From contig NZ_LR131147.1 of NCBI RefSeq assembly GCF_900626285.1, positions 2,867,898 through 2,927,134 of the forward strand: 59,237 bases of DNA, in the 5' to 3' direction. Positions 7,695 through 16,101 of the stretch are shown one piece after another. Source of the stretch: Intestinimonas massiliensis (ex Afouda et al. 2020) (lineage in GTDB: Bacteria > Bacillota > Clostridia > Oscillospirales > Oscillospiraceae). The position numbers were made by a program, and so were the translations under genes. Positions within the stretch are counted from its first letter, which is position 1, and each line of letters starts with the position of its first letter. The notes beneath the pieces are model-generated. The model saw only the letters and a program-made list of their open reading frames with translations. It ran no database searches and had not been told where the DNA came from.

Positions 7695-10013
7695 TTATTT
7701 CAGGATCTTCCGCAGCCTGTCCTTCATGCCCGGGGTGAGCACCTTTGCCGCCGCCCGGTAGTGGAGGGGCGGCAGGGACAGGAACTTTTTTTCCACCTCC
7801 GGGAAGGGCAGTGTGGAAAACGCGGCGAAGAAGGCCCCCCGCTTGGGGTTGGCCTTCAGGGGACTTGCCAGACGGGGGTTGCCCGCCACCACCTCGGCCA
7901 GGGGCCGGTCGGTCTGGCCGAATTGCCCGGCCAGGGAATCGTACACCACCTGGCCCCTGGCGCTGTTCACCAGCACCATGGACACGCCCTTGTCCCGCTC
8001 CACCGGCAGCTCCAGCTTGGGGTCCAGCCCCCAGTAGTCGGCCAGGGTGAAGTCGGCGGGGCGGCTGGTGGAGGTGTACTTGCACACCGCGCAGGCCGGG
8101 CGGAGGAAAAGCTGCATGCCGAAGCCCCGTCCGTAGGGGGTGCGGTTGAAGTCCTGGGTGTACACGTCCCCATTGGCAAAGGTCACCGTCAGCCAGGGGT
8201 GGGACCAGCCGTGGGACTTGTCCTTGAAGCGCACCCCGGTGACCTTGGCGCCGTGGGCGGCCTCCAGGCCGTCCAGCCAGGCGCGGAACACCGCCGGGGA
8301 GGGCACCCCGTGGCACACCAGGTCGCAGGTCAGCAGGTTCTCATAGTTTTTGCCCAGATAGTGCTTCAGGCCGTCCACCTGGCAGGGCACCCCGGAGAAG
8401 AGCACCGGCGTACCGGCCTCCAGCAGCTCCTTCACCTGATGGAAGCTGTCCCCCAGGTCGCTCTGGACGTACTTGGAGCCCCGCATGGGGGCCAGCTCCT
8501 CCTCGGTCCGGGCGCACACGTGGCGGGCGGTCATGTCCTCGTCCAGCACGGTGCCGAACACCGCCCCGCCCTGGGAGAGCACGCGGCGGGCCAGCAGGGA
8601 GAAGAAGCCGCCGGAGGAGCTTTTCACCCGCTCGGCCTCGTCGGAGTTCCAGACGGCGTGGGCCTTTTCCGGTCCGGGGCCGGGCACCGGGGGGTGGAGC
8701 ATGGGGCAGGTGGCCTCGCACTTGCGGCAGAGGATGCAGCTCTCCCCCACCACCGGCCGGAGGAAGCCCTCGTGGTCGGCCTTCATCTCGATGGCGTGTA
8801 CCGGGCAGATAGCGGCGCAGGCGGTGCAGCCGGTGCAGTCCTCCGCTTTACACAGCACCGGCCTGGCAGGGGCGGCGGGCTCCGGCTCCTCCGCCGGCAG
8901 CCCGGTGCCCTCCAGGGCCCCCTTCAGGTAGGCCAGGGAATCGGCCCGGGCCTCCTCCAGCCGCTCATACACCTGGTCATAGTCCATTTCGGCCTCCAGG
9001 GGGGCGGTGGTGTCCAGGCCGATGATCCGGTCCGCGCACCCCAGCCGGGACAGCAGGCTGTAGATCCGGGAGAAGGTGGGCTCGGCCCGCTCCTTGGGGG
9101 ACATGGAGGTGAAGAAGTTCTTTTTGAACTGCAGGGAGAAGGCGGCGCCGTGGAAGGAGTTGGTCACCACGGCGGCGGCGTCCCGGAACAGGGCCAGGAA
9201 CTCCCTGGGGCCAGCGTCAAAGACCAGCTCAGAGGCCCCGTCGATCTTCCGCCGGGCTCCCGCCAGCTGGACGATGGGCCAGCCGGTCTTTTCCGACAGG
9301 GCCAGGGCGTAGGGGGCGGCCTCCCCGGGGTCGGAGACGAAGTAGCACAGGATATAGGGTCCCTGCCGCCGGTCCGGGTTGGCCAGCCTGCCCCAGTCGT
9401 CGCCGTTCAGCAGCAGGGTGGGATCCAGCACCACCCGGGCGTCCCGGCCCGCCGCCTCCTTCAGCACCACCTGCCCCCGCTTCTCCCGGACGGAGAGGGC
9501 GGAATAGGGCTCCAGATACCGTTTCAGCTCCGCCGCCTTGTCCTCCGGCAGACGGGGCACCCCCAGACTGGGGGCGTAGGCGATCCGCCGCCCCTCCGTC
9601 ACGAAGTCCAGCAGGAAGGCGGGGTCGAACTGCTTATTCGCAAAGATATAGGGGTTCCAGATCTGATCGCTGCCCGCCACGTACACGTCGTACTCCGGCG
9701 GATGGTCCCGCAGCTGGTCCTCGCTGGTGTACCGCCGGGGGGAGAGGGCCATCTCCTCCGCCACAAAGGCCTCGAACCGGTTGAAGCGGCGCTGGAAGGC
9801 GGCGTAGTGGAGGGCGGTATGGGCGTCGGAGGCCATGGCCCGCACCGAGGCGCTCTTTTTGAACAGCTGGTTGGTGCGGGTGGTGTGGGGCAGGCGGTAG
9901 TCGATGATCTCGCAGTCGTGGCCCAGGCCCTGAATGGCCTTCATGGTGGCCAGAGCCTGGAGCTGGGCCCCGTAATGATGGGCAAAATGGAAGGTGATAA
10001 GTCCGGCGCGCAT
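7695..10013 (-). CDS. Polysaccharide pyruvyl transferase fused to FrhB/F420-dehydrogenase-type ferredoxin protein
   Basis: Two normally separate proteins are joined. About residues 1-330 form a polysaccharide pyruvyl transferase domain (GLITFHFAHHYGAQLQAL, AGSDQIWNP, TNSFHGAAF). Residues ~385-450 hold two Fe4S4 motifs (CTGCTACAAICP and CILCRKCEATCP). The rest is the coenzyme F420 hydrogenase/dehydrogenase beta-subunit family (SSSGGFFSLLA, FSGVPCQVDGLK, CDLVCHGVPSP). Separate neighbours of these types occur in capsule and exopolysaccharide loci; the substrate is unknown. Here it stands alone with its own promoter. The ATG at 10013 (GGGAG 8 bases upstream) is preferred to the GTG at 10022, giving 772 residues. 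Confidence 0.85.
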   Translation of the reverse strand: MRAGLITFHFAHHYGAQLQALATMKAIQGLGHDCEIIDYRLPHTTRTNQLFKKSASVRAMASDAHTALHYAAFQRRFNRFEAFVAEEMALSPRRYTSEDQLRDHPPEYDVYVAGSDQIWNPYIFANKQFDPAFLLDFVTEGRRIAYAPSLGVPRLPEDKAAELKRYLEPYSALSVREKRGQVVLKEAAGRDARVVLDPTLLLNGDDWGRLANPDRRQGPYILCYFVSDPGEAAPYALALSEKTGWPIVQLAGARRKIDGASELVFDAGPREFLALFRDAAAVVTNSFHGAAFSLQFKKNFFTSMSPKERAEPTFSRIYSLLSRLGCADRIIGLDTTAPLEAEMDYDQVYERLEEARADSLAYLKGALEGTGLPAEEPEPAAPARPVLCKAEDCTGCTACAAICPVHAIEMKADHEGFLRPVVGESCILCRKCEATCPMLHPPVPGPGPEKAHAVWNSDEAERVKSSSGGFFSLLARRVLSQGGAVFGTVLDEDMTARHVCARTEEELAPMRGSKYVQSDLGDSFHQVKELLEAGTPVLFSGVPCQVDGLKHYLGKNYENLLTCDLVCHGVPSPAVFRAWLDGLEAAHGAKVTGVRFKDKSHGWSHPWLTVTFANGDVYTQDFNRTPYGRGFGMQLFLRPACAVCKYTSTSRPADFTLADYWGLDPKLELPVERDKGVSMVLVNSARGQVVYDSLAGQFGQTDRPLAEVVAGNPRLASPLKANPKRGAFFAAFSTLPFPEVEKKFLSLPPLHYRAAAKVLTPGMKDRLRKILK

Positions 10014-10050
10014 ACAATTCACTCCCAGAAAGTACAGATCGGTCCAAGTT

Positions 10051-10080
10051 AGTATATCCCGCCCCGCTCTGTCTTGTCAA
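10051..10080 (-). promoter_or_regulatory. Promoter of the pyruvyltransferase-FrhB fusion gene
   Basis: Consensus TTGACA and TATACT on the minus strand with an 18-base spacer. Confidence 0.75.
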
Positions 10081-10151
10081 TGGCGGGGCACGTTAGACAT
10101 TCTTTCCCTTTTGTCGGAAATCTGAACAGCCAATGTATTTTGTCTATGGCG

Positions 10152-10180
10152 TTGCGGGCTTGTCCCAAGTATGATACAAT
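10152..10180 (+). promoter_or_regulatory. Promoter of the radical SAM-ahcY operon
   Basis: TTGCGG, 17 bases, then TACAAT preceded by TGA (extended -10), about 45 bases before the gene. Confidence 0.65.
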
Positions 10181-10225
10181 TATCCTAATATTGTGAGATC
10201 AAGTTTCTCCGGGAAAGGAGCGCAC

Positions 10226-11194
10226 ATGCCTATGAGCATACCGGCCCGCCTGCGGGCGTTCGGGATCGCCAAGGCGCTGGACTGTCTGGAACGGGACCCG
10301 GACAGCAACCTGCCCCGGCTCATGGAGTGGGTGGATAAATACGCGGGGGAGAAGCTTCCCCTTCCCTACCGGGACCTGTTCCATCGGGCCATGACCGACC
10401 CAAACAACAACTGGAACCAGCTGATCCGCAGTCTGTACACGGACATTGACAGCCGGGTCCTGAAAAAGATCTTTGAGAATTTCGTCATCTACGGCGGGCT
10501 GCTGGACTGGCCCGCCCGCAACGCGGCGGGCCGCATCAACCAGGACGAGGCCCCCTGGTCGGTGGTCATTGACCCCGACTTCCCCTGCAACATGGACTGC
10601 GCCGGCTGCGGCGCCTCCATCTTCGGGGTGCGGCCCTCCATGGAGTTTGACAGCCTGGACGAGGAGATCGACGCCCGGAAGGCCAAGGGGTGTCACCTGT
10701 TTATCTTCAGCGTGGGGGACCCCCTGTCCCATGAGGAGGAGAGCATCGCCCTGTGCAACAAGCACACCGACTGCGTCTTTGCCGCCTTCACGCCCCCCGC
10801 CGCCATTACGGAGACCCTGTGCGGCGACCTGCTGCGGGTGGGCAACCTGTTCCCCGCCATCCAGGTGGACGCCGACCCCGCCAACGCGGTGCGGGCGGCG
10901 TCCCTGCTGAAGGCCCACAAGCTGCCCTTCGGCGTGGCCTGCCGTTGCACGGCGGACAACTGGCAGCGGGTGGCCACCGAGGAGTACTACGACCGGGTGA
11001 TCGACGCCGGGGCCAAGTTCTGCTGGTTCTTCACCTGTCCGGCCTACGGCGGGCCTCCCTCTCCCACCCGGGAGCAGCTGCTGGACCTGCACCGGCGGAT
11101 CCAGGCCTTCCGCAAGACCAAGCCCCTGCTTACTTTGGATTTCTGGGACGGGCCCAGTCTGTCTGAGGCCGCACCCCAAGGAGGAACGGTATGA
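10226..11194 (+). CDS. Radical SAM protein coupled to SAH hydrolase
   Basis: The 322-residue protein carries the radical-SAM cluster motif CNMDCAGC (Cys near residues 121, 125 and 128), which binds the Fe4S4 cluster that cleaves S-adenosylmethionine. There is no SPASM or second cluster domain. An N-terminal helical region of about 110 residues precedes the motif. The ATG at 10226 follows AAGGAG by 5 bases. Its stop overlaps the start of ahcY (ATGA), so the two are translationally coupled. The reaction is unknown. Pairing with SAH hydrolase suggests a methylating role that releases S-adenosylhomocysteine, but this is inference. Confidence 0.8.
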   Translation: MPMSIPARLRAFGIAKALDCLERDPDSNLPRLMEWVDKYAGEKLPLPYRDLFHRAMTDPNNNWNQLIRSLYTDIDSRVLKKIFENFVIYGGLLDWPARNAAGRINQDEAPWSVVIDPDFPCNMDCAGCGASIFGVRPSMEFDSLDEEIDARKAKGCHLFIFSVGDPLSHEEESIALCNKHTDCVFAAFTPPAAITETLCGDLLRVGNLFPAIQVDADPANAVRAASLLKAHKLPFGVACRCTADNWQRVATEEYYDRVIDAGAKFCWFFTCPAYGGPPSPTREQLLDLHRRIQAFRKTKPLLTLDFWDGPSLSEAAPQGGTV

Positions 11195-12435
11195 GTATTG
11201 TAAAGGATATGTCCCTGGCCCCCTCCGGCCGGCGGAAGATCAGCTGGGTGCGGGACTTCATGCCCGCCCTGGGCGGCATCGAGGCCCGCTTTGAGAAGGA
11301 GAAGCCCTTTTCCGGGCTGCGGGTGGCGGTGTCCGTCCACCTGGAGGCCAAGACCGCCAATCTGGGCTATGTGCTGAGCAAGGGGGGCGCCCAGGTGCGG
11401 CTCACCGGCTCCAACCCCCTGTCCACTCAGGACGACGTGGCCGCCGGCCTGGCCGACCTGGGTGTGGAGACCTTCGGCATCCACGGCGCCACCGGCGAGG
11501 AGTATGAGAAGCTGCTCATCGAGACCCTGAAGTTCAAGCCCCACCTGGTGGTGGACGACGGCGGCGATTTGATCGACCTGCTGGGCGGCAAGTGCGCCGA
11601 TCTGGGTGAGAACCTGATCGGCGGGTGCGAGGAGACCACCACCGGCATCCTGCGGCTGAAGGCCCGGGAGCGGGAGGGCATCCTGCCCTGCGCCATGATG
11701 GCGGTGAACGACGCCAAAGCCAAGCACTACTATGACAACAAGTACGGCACCGGCCAGAGCGTGTGGGACGCCATCATGCACACCTCCAACCTGGTGGTGG
11801 CAGGCAAGACCGTGGTGGTGGCCGGCTACGGCTGGTGCGGCAAGGGCGTGGCCATGCGGGCCGCCGGCATGGGGGCCAACGTGATCGTCACCGAGGTGGA
11901 CCCCTTCAAGGCCCTGGACGCCACCATGAACGGCTTCCGGGTGATGCCCATGGACGAGGCCGCCAGGTACGGCGACGTCTTTGTCACCGTCACCGGCTGC
12001 AAGGACGTGATCGTCCCCCGGCACTTTGAGGTGATGAAGAATAACGCCATCCTCACCAACGCCGGCCACTTCGACTGCGAGGTGGACGTGAAGAGCCTGG
12101 CGGAGATGGCCGTGAAGCGGGAGGTCCGCCGGGAGAATATCGAGGGCTTCACCCTGCCCGACGGCCGGGTGCTCAACATCATCGGCGAGGGGCGGCTGGT
12201 CAACCTGGCCGCCGGCAACGGCCACCCCGCCGAGATCATGGACATGTCCTTCTCCGTCCAGGCCCTGGCTCTGGAGTGGCTGGTACGCCACCAGGACAGC
12301 CTGGAGAAGAAGCTCTACCAGGTGCCCGCCGAGATCGACGACGAGATCGGCCGGGTGAAGCTGGCTGCCATGGGCCTGTCCATCGACAAGCTCACCGACG
12401 AGCAGGTGGACTACCTGAACGGCTGGAAGGCGTAA
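11191..12435 (+). CDS. ahcY: Adenosylhomocysteinase (SAH hydrolase), short C-terminus
   Basis: This NAD-dependent enzyme reversibly splits S-adenosylhomocysteine into adenosine and homocysteine, relieving product inhibition of methyltransferases. Signatures include VHLEAKTANL, NPLSTQDDVAAGL, the Rossmann motif GYGWCGKGVAMRAAGMGA, VTGCKDVI and NAGHFDCEVD. The protein ends at DEQVDYLNGWKA and lacks the Lys/Tyr tail (KPDHYRY-type) that reaches into the neighbour's NAD site in the common bacterial form; Thermotoga and archaeal types are similarly short. Use of S-inosylhomocysteine, reported for some archaeal enzymes, cannot be excluded. It is the second gene of an operon. Confidence 0.92.
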   Translation: MSIVKDMSLAPSGRRKISWVRDFMPALGGIEARFEKEKPFSGLRVAVSVHLEAKTANLGYVLSKGGAQVRLTGSNPLSTQDDVAAGLADLGVETFGIHGATGEEYEKLLIETLKFKPHLVVDDGGDLIDLLGGKCADLGENLIGGCEETTTGILRLKAREREGILPCAMMAVNDAKAKHYYDNKYGTGQSVWDAIMHTSNLVVAGKTVVVAGYGWCGKGVAMRAAGMGANVIVTEVDPFKALDATMNGFRVMPMDEAARYGDVFVTVTGCKDVIVPRHFEVMKNNAILTNAGHFDCEVDVKSLAEMAVKREVRRENIEGFTLPDGRVLNIIGEGRLVNLAAGNGHPAEIMDMSFSVQALALEWLVRHQDSLEKKLYQVPAEIDDEIGRVKLAAMGLSIDKLTDEQVDYLNGWKA

Positions 12436-12465
12436 GGGAACTATACAATTTGGTCTATTTGTCTA

Positions 12466-12495
12466 TTGAAAAAGTGGGAAAAAGCCATTAAAATA
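12466..12495 (+). promoter_or_regulatory. Promoter of the metK riboswitch leader
   Basis: TTGAAA, an 18-base spacer, then TAAAAT, with the SAM-I aptamer starting about 20 bases downstream. Confidence 0.75.
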
Positions 12496-12516
12496 GGCCA
12501 CAGTCAATTGAATAGC

Positions 12517-12608
12517 CTTATCGAGAGCGGTGGAGGGAACGGCCCGATGAAACCCGGCAACCTGCGTGGCAAGGTGCCAAATCCGGCGAGAAAGTCGAAA
12601 GATGAGGA
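12517..12608 (+). ncRNA. SAM-I (S-box) riboswitch aptamer
   Basis: The stretch carries the hallmark S-box sequences CTTATCGAGAGCGGTGGAGG, GATGAAACCCGGCAACC and CAAGGTGCCAAATCC. P1 pairs CCTTATC with GATGAGG. S-adenosylmethionine binding stabilises P1 and permits the terminator just downstream, shutting off metK when the product is abundant. Confidence 0.97.
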
Positions 12609-12620
12609 TGGATGAGCTCA

Positions 12621-12654
12621 GCGCGCTCCGCCGTCCGGCGGGGCGCGTTTTTGC
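12621..12654 (+). terminator. SAM-I riboswitch expression-platform terminator
   Basis: An 11-bp stem (12623-12633 with 12638-12648, one G-U pair) is followed by TTTTT, between aptamer and metK ribosome binding site. Confidence 0.9.
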
Positions 12655-12680
12655 TCCAGCTTAGAAAGGAAGGTACAACT

Positions 12681-13862
12681 ATGGCACACCGTCTGTTTAC
12701 CTCGGAGTCCGTCACCGAGGGGCATCCCGACAAAGTATGCGACCAGATCTCCGACGCCGTCCTGGACGACATCCTGGCCGCCGACCCCACGGCCCACGTG
12801 GCCTGCGAGACCTTCACCACCACCGGCATCGTGACGGTGATGGGCGAGATCACCACCAAGCACTACACCGACATCCCCTCCATCGTCCGCCGCACCGTGG
12901 AGCGCATCGGCTACACCGATCCCGCCTACGGCTTCGACTACCGCTCCTGCGCGGTGATGACCGCCATTGACGAGCAGTCTCCCGACATCGCCATGGGTGT
13001 CAACGAGTCCTACGAGCTCCAGGAGGGCGGCAAGGACGAGGCCGACCGCATCGGCGCCGGCGACCAGGGCATGATGTTCGGCTACGCCTGCGACGAGACC
13101 CCTGAGCTGATGCCCGCCCCCATCTCCATGGCCCACAAGCTGTCCCGCCAGCTCTCCGACGTGCGCAAGGCCGGCAAGCTGAAGTGGCTGCGCCCCGACG
13201 GCAAGAGCCAGGTCACCGTGGAGTACGGCGACGACGGCAAGGTGCTCTCCTGCCCCGCCATCGTGGTGTCCACCCAGCACGACCCCGACATCGCCCTGAA
13301 GGACCTGCGGGAGGCCGTGGTGGAGGAGATCATCAAGCCCATCATCCCCGCCCAGTACATCACCAAGGACACCAAGTTCTTCGTCAACCCCACCGGCCGC
13401 TTCGTGGTGGGCGGCCCTGTGGGCGACACCGGCCTGACCGGCCGTAAGATTATCGTGGACACCTACGGCGGTTCCGCCGCTCACGGCGGCGGCTGCTTCT
13501 CCGGCAAGGACCCCACCAAGGTGGACCGCTCCGCCGCCTACATGGCCCGGTACATCGCCAAGAACCTGGTGGCCGCCGGCCTGTGCCGCAAGTGCCAGAT
13601 CGAGCTGGCCTACGCCATCGGCGTGGCCCATCCCGTGTCCGTGCTGGTGGACACCTACGGCACCGGCGTGCTGGACGAGGACAAGCTGTCCGAGATCGTC
13701 AACAAGCACTTCGACATGCGTCCCGCCAAGATCATCGAGAAGCTGGACCTGCGCCGTCCCATCTACGAGCAGACCGCCGCTTACGGCCACTTCGGCCGCA
13801 CCGACATCGACCTGCCCTGGGAGCACACCGACATGGTGGACACCCTGAAGAGCTACCTGTAA
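12681..13862 (+). CDS. metK: S-adenosylmethionine synthetase
   Basis: MetK condenses methionine and ATP to S-adenosylmethionine with release of pyrophosphate and phosphate. At 393 residues it has the usual length. Signatures are SVTEGHPDKVCDQISDA, GAGDQGMMFGYACDE, GGPVGDTGLTGRKI and GGGCFSGKDPTKVDRS. The ATG at 12681 follows AAAGGAAGG. The SAM-I riboswitch directly upstream controls it by feedback. With ahcY immediately upstream it covers two steps of the activated-methyl cycle. Confidence 0.98.
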   Translation: MAHRLFTSESVTEGHPDKVCDQISDAVLDDILAADPTAHVACETFTTTGIVTVMGEITTKHYTDIPSIVRRTVERIGYTDPAYGFDYRSCAVMTAIDEQSPDIAMGVNESYELQEGGKDEADRIGAGDQGMMFGYACDETPELMPAPISMAHKLSRQLSDVRKAGKLKWLRPDGKSQVTVEYGDDGKVLSCPAIVVSTQHDPDIALKDLREAVVEEIIKPIIPAQYITKDTKFFVNPTGRFVVGGPVGDTGLTGRKIIVDTYGGSAAHGGGCFSGKDPTKVDRSAAYMARYIAKNLVAAGLCRKCQIELAYAIGVAHPVSVLVDTYGTGVLDEDKLSEIVNKHFDMRPAKIIEKLDLRRPIYEQTAAYGHFGRTDIDLPWEHTDMVDTLKSYL

Positions 13863-13874
13863 TCGGAAAACGGC

Positions 13875-13910
13875 AAACCGCCCCGTTCCGCATGGAACGG
13901 GGCGGTTTTT
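13875..13910. terminator. Bidirectional terminator between metK and tyrA
   Basis: A perfect 15-bp stem (13875-13889 with 13894-13908) with A- and T-runs at its ends, between convergent genes. Confidence 0.9.
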
Positions 13911-13914
13911 CTTA

Positions 13915-14775
13915 TTATGCCAGCAGGTCGGGGCCGGGCAGGTCCATCTGCCGCTTCCGGGCGGCGGAGAAGGCCAGCTTCCTGGCCAGGGCCTGCCGGT
14001 CGCCGGAGGCCAGCACGTCCCGGTAGGACTGGAGATTGCCCATCAGCCGGTCCAGCACGGCAAGCAGGGCGGGCCGGTTCAGGGAGAACAGCTGGGTCCA
14101 CAGGCCCACGTCCAGGGCGGCCACCCGGGTGCAGCCCCGGAAGGAGGAGCCCTCAAATCCCCGGCAGGCGAACAGGTCCGGGTCGTCGCACACCGCCACG
14201 GCGATGATGTGCATGATCTGGCTGGTGTAGGCGATGAGGGCGTCGTGGTCCTCCCCGGTGGTGCGGCATACGTCCTTGCAGCCGATGTAAGCCGCCAGCC
14301 GCTCCAGCAGGGCGATGTGCTCCGGCTTGCTGCTCTCCCGGGGCACCATCAGGAAGTGGGAGTTCTGAAACATCTCCCCAAAGGCGTGCTCCACGCCGGA
14401 GAACTCGGTGCCCGCCATGGGGTGGCAGCCGATGAAGTCCACCGTGTCGGTCAGCACCTTTGCCCCCTCCAGGATGGCGGACTTGACGCCGCACACGTCC
14501 CATACCAGAGCCCCGGGCTTGAACCGGTCCCGGTAGGCCGCCAGAAAGTCCAGAATCCCCTGGGGGTGGAGGGCCAGGGCCACCACGTCGGCCTGGGGGA
14601 TCACCTCCCCGGCGTCCTCGGTGACCCGGTCGCCCACCCCATGCTCGGCGGCGTAGCGCAGGGTGGGCTGGGACACGTCCACCCCCACGATCTCAAAATC
14701 CTCAAAGCCCTTCAGGGCGATGGCCAACGAGCCGCCGATCAAACCCAGGCCGATGATGGCAAGCGTCTTTTTCAT
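13915..14775 (-). CDS. tyrA: Prephenate dehydrogenase
   Basis: TyrA oxidatively decarboxylates prephenate to 4-hydroxyphenylpyruvate, the committed step of tyrosine synthesis. The NAD(P)-binding motif IIGLGLIGGS is at residues 7-16, followed by family sequences GCHPMAGTEFSGVEHAF and TGEDHDALIAYTSQ with the conserved histidines. The 286-residue length suits the dehydrogenase domain alone, without a C-terminal ACT domain, so feedback by tyrosine may be weak or lie elsewhere. It starts 3 bases after aroF and shares its promoter and tyrosine-leader attenuator. Confidence 0.93.
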   Translation of the reverse strand: MKKTLAIIGLGLIGGSLAIALKGFEDFEIVGVDVSQPTLRYAAEHGVGDRVTEDAGEVIPQADVVALALHPQGILDFLAAYRDRFKPGALVWDVCGVKSAILEGAKVLTDTVDFIGCHPMAGTEFSGVEHAFGEMFQNSHFLMVPRESSKPEHIALLERLAAYIGCKDVCRTTGEDHDALIAYTSQIMHIIAVAVCDDPDLFACRGFEGSSFRGCTRVAALDVGLWTQLFSLNRPALLAVLDRLMGNLQSYRDVLASGDRQALARKLAFSAARKRQMDLPGPDLLA

Positions 14776-14778
14776 TCC

Positions 14779-15795
14779 TTACAGCTCCTTTCCCACGCAG
14801 GGGGCCAGCACCCGCAGTTTGTCCATGAGGGCAGCAAACTGGTCGGGGGTGATGGACTGGGCCCCGTCGCACAGGGCGTGGGGCGGGTCGTTGTGGACCT
14901 CGATGATGAGGCCGTCAGCCCCGGCGGCCAGGGCGGCCATGCTCATCCGCTCCACCATCCAGGCCTTGCCGCAGGCGTGGGAGGGATCCACCACCACCGG
15001 CAGGTGGGACAGCTGCTTCACCGCCAGCACCGCCGACAGGTCCAGGGTGTTGCGGGTGAAGGTCTCGAAGGTGCGGATGCCCCGCTCGCACAGGATCACC
15101 TTCTCGTTGCCCCCGGCCATGATGTACTCGGCGCTCATGAGCCACTCCTCGATGGTGGAGGAAAGGCCCCGCTTGAGCAGGATGGGCTTGGTGGTCTTGC
15201 CCAGCTGCTTCAGCAGGTCGAAGTTCTGCATGTTCCGGGCCCCCACCTGGATCACGTCCACGCACATCTCGAACATCTCCACATTGTCGGTGGACATGAT
15301 CTCGGTGACGATGGGCAGGCCGGTGACCGCCTTGGCCTCCTGGAGCAGGCGGATGCCGTCGTTGCCCATGCCCTGGAAGGAGTAGGGGGAGGTGCGGGGC
15401 TTGAAGGCCCCTCCCCGGAGAGCGACGGCCCCCGCCGCCTTCACCGCCTGGGCCACCTCCACGATCTGCTCCTCGCTCTCCACCGAGCAGGGCCCGGCGA
15501 TGACCGCCAGCTTCTTGCCCCCCACCAGGGTGCCGTTGCCCAGGTCGATGAGGCTGTCGTCCGGGTGGTACTTCCGGTTGGCCTTCTTGTAGGGCTCGGT
15601 GACCCGCATGACCCGCTCCACGCCGGGCAGCAGGGACAGCTTTTCCTGATTGATGCCGGCGGCGTTGCCCTCGGCGCCCAGGATGGTGGTCTCGGTGCCC
15701 TTGGACACCATCACCTTCACGCCGCCCTCCTCCATGGTGCGGATGGCCTGCTGCAATTGCTCCGGGGTAAAGCCCGGCTTCATAATCACTACCAT
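14779..15795 (-). CDS. aroF: 3-deoxy-7-phosphoheptulonate (DAHP) synthase, type I beta
   Basis: DAHP synthase joins phosphoenolpyruvate and erythrose 4-phosphate, the first step of aromatic amino acid synthesis. The first ~75 residues look like the ferredoxin/ACT-like regulatory domain of the Thermotoga-type enzymes. The TIM barrel follows (VIAGPCSVESEEQ, ALRGGAFKPRTSPYSFQG, ILLKRGLSSTIEEW, VDPSHACGK). The ATG at 15795 follows AAAGGAG by 7 bases and gives 338 residues. Its leader contains a tyrosine-rich peptide and an intrinsic terminator, so expression probably follows charged tRNA-Tyr levels. Confidence 0.95.
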   Translation of the reverse strand: MVVIMKPGFTPEQLQQAIRTMEEGGVKVMVSKGTETTILGAEGNAAGINQEKLSLLPGVERVMRVTEPYKKANRKYHPDDSLIDLGNGTLVGGKKLAVIAGPCSVESEEQIVEVAQAVKAAGAVALRGGAFKPRTSPYSFQGMGNDGIRLLQEAKAVTGLPIVTEIMSTDNVEMFEMCVDVIQVGARNMQNFDLLKQLGKTTKPILLKRGLSSTIEEWLMSAEYIMAGGNEKVILCERGIRTFETFTRNTLDLSAVLAVKQLSHLPVVVDPSHACGKAWMVERMSMAALAAGADGLIIEVHNDPPHALCDGAQSITPDQFAALMDKLRVLAPCVGKEL

Positions 15796-15809
15796 AGGAA
15801 TGCTCCTTT

Positions 15810-15858
15810 CTGCAAAAAACAAGGGACCGCAGCCGCCCCAAGGCGGCCGCGGTCCCTT
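15810..15858 (-). terminator. Attenuator terminator upstream of aroF
   Basis: A 17-bp stem with one mismatch (15821-15837 with 15842-15858) is followed on the minus strand by TTGTTTTTT. It lies between the leader peptide and the aroF ribosome binding site, the place expected for transcription attenuation. Confidence 0.85.
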
Positions 15859-15896
15859 CAACCCCTCTCTCGGAAGGTGGTCCAGTCACTGGCCGG

Positions 15897-15971
15897 TCAT
15901 GGGCAGGCAGAATCGCCGCTGACAAAATAGCAGCGGTAATAGCCATACGCATAACCGGCGACGTACTTCAC
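15897..15971 (-). CDS. Tyrosine-rich leader peptide of the aroF-tyrA operon
   Basis: A 24-codon reading frame begins MKYVAGYAYGYYRCYF and holds six Tyr and one Phe in its first 16 codons. It starts with GTG 10 bases after GGAGG, downstream of a good promoter, and ends about 38 bases before a terminator hairpin. Tyr-codon clustering just before genes for DAHP synthase and prephenate dehydrogenase is the classic layout of leader-peptide attenuation: scarce charged tRNA-Tyr stalls the ribosome and prevents the terminator. A CCAGTGACTGG hairpin after the stop codon could be part of the switch. The peptide itself probably has no function. Confidence 0.8.
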   Translation of the reverse strand: MKYVAGYAYGYYRCYFVSGDSACP

Positions 15972-16000
15972 AGGGACACACCCTCCTTTCCTTGGAAGAT

Positions 16001-16029
16001 ACTTTAGCACTTTTTGGTGCGAAAGTCAA
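16001..16029 (-). promoter_or_regulatory. Promoter of the aroF-tyrA operon
   Basis: TTGACT, 17 bases, then TAAAGT on the minus strand. The spacer contains GCAC-CAAAAA-GTGC, a small inverted repeat that could bind a regulator. Confidence 0.75.
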
Positions 16030-16042
16030 GAGGAAATTTTTC

Positions 16043-16071
16043 TTGAATTCCTACCGACAATGTGGTATTAT
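16043..16071 (+). promoter_or_regulatory. Promoter and possible operator of the Rrf2 gene
   Basis: TTGAAT, 17 bases, then TATTAT. The -35 region overlaps AATTCCTA, a motif also found at the cysK and iscS promoters, which suggests autoregulation. Confidence 0.65.
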
Positions 16072-16101
16072 ATTGGGCAACAAACTAAGGTAGGGATGCA
16101 C

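Noticed and set aside
7761..10052. 763-codon plus-strand frame opposite the pyruvyltransferase-FrhB gene
   Set aside because: Gly/Gln/His-rich antisense translation; the minus-strand domains are unambiguous.
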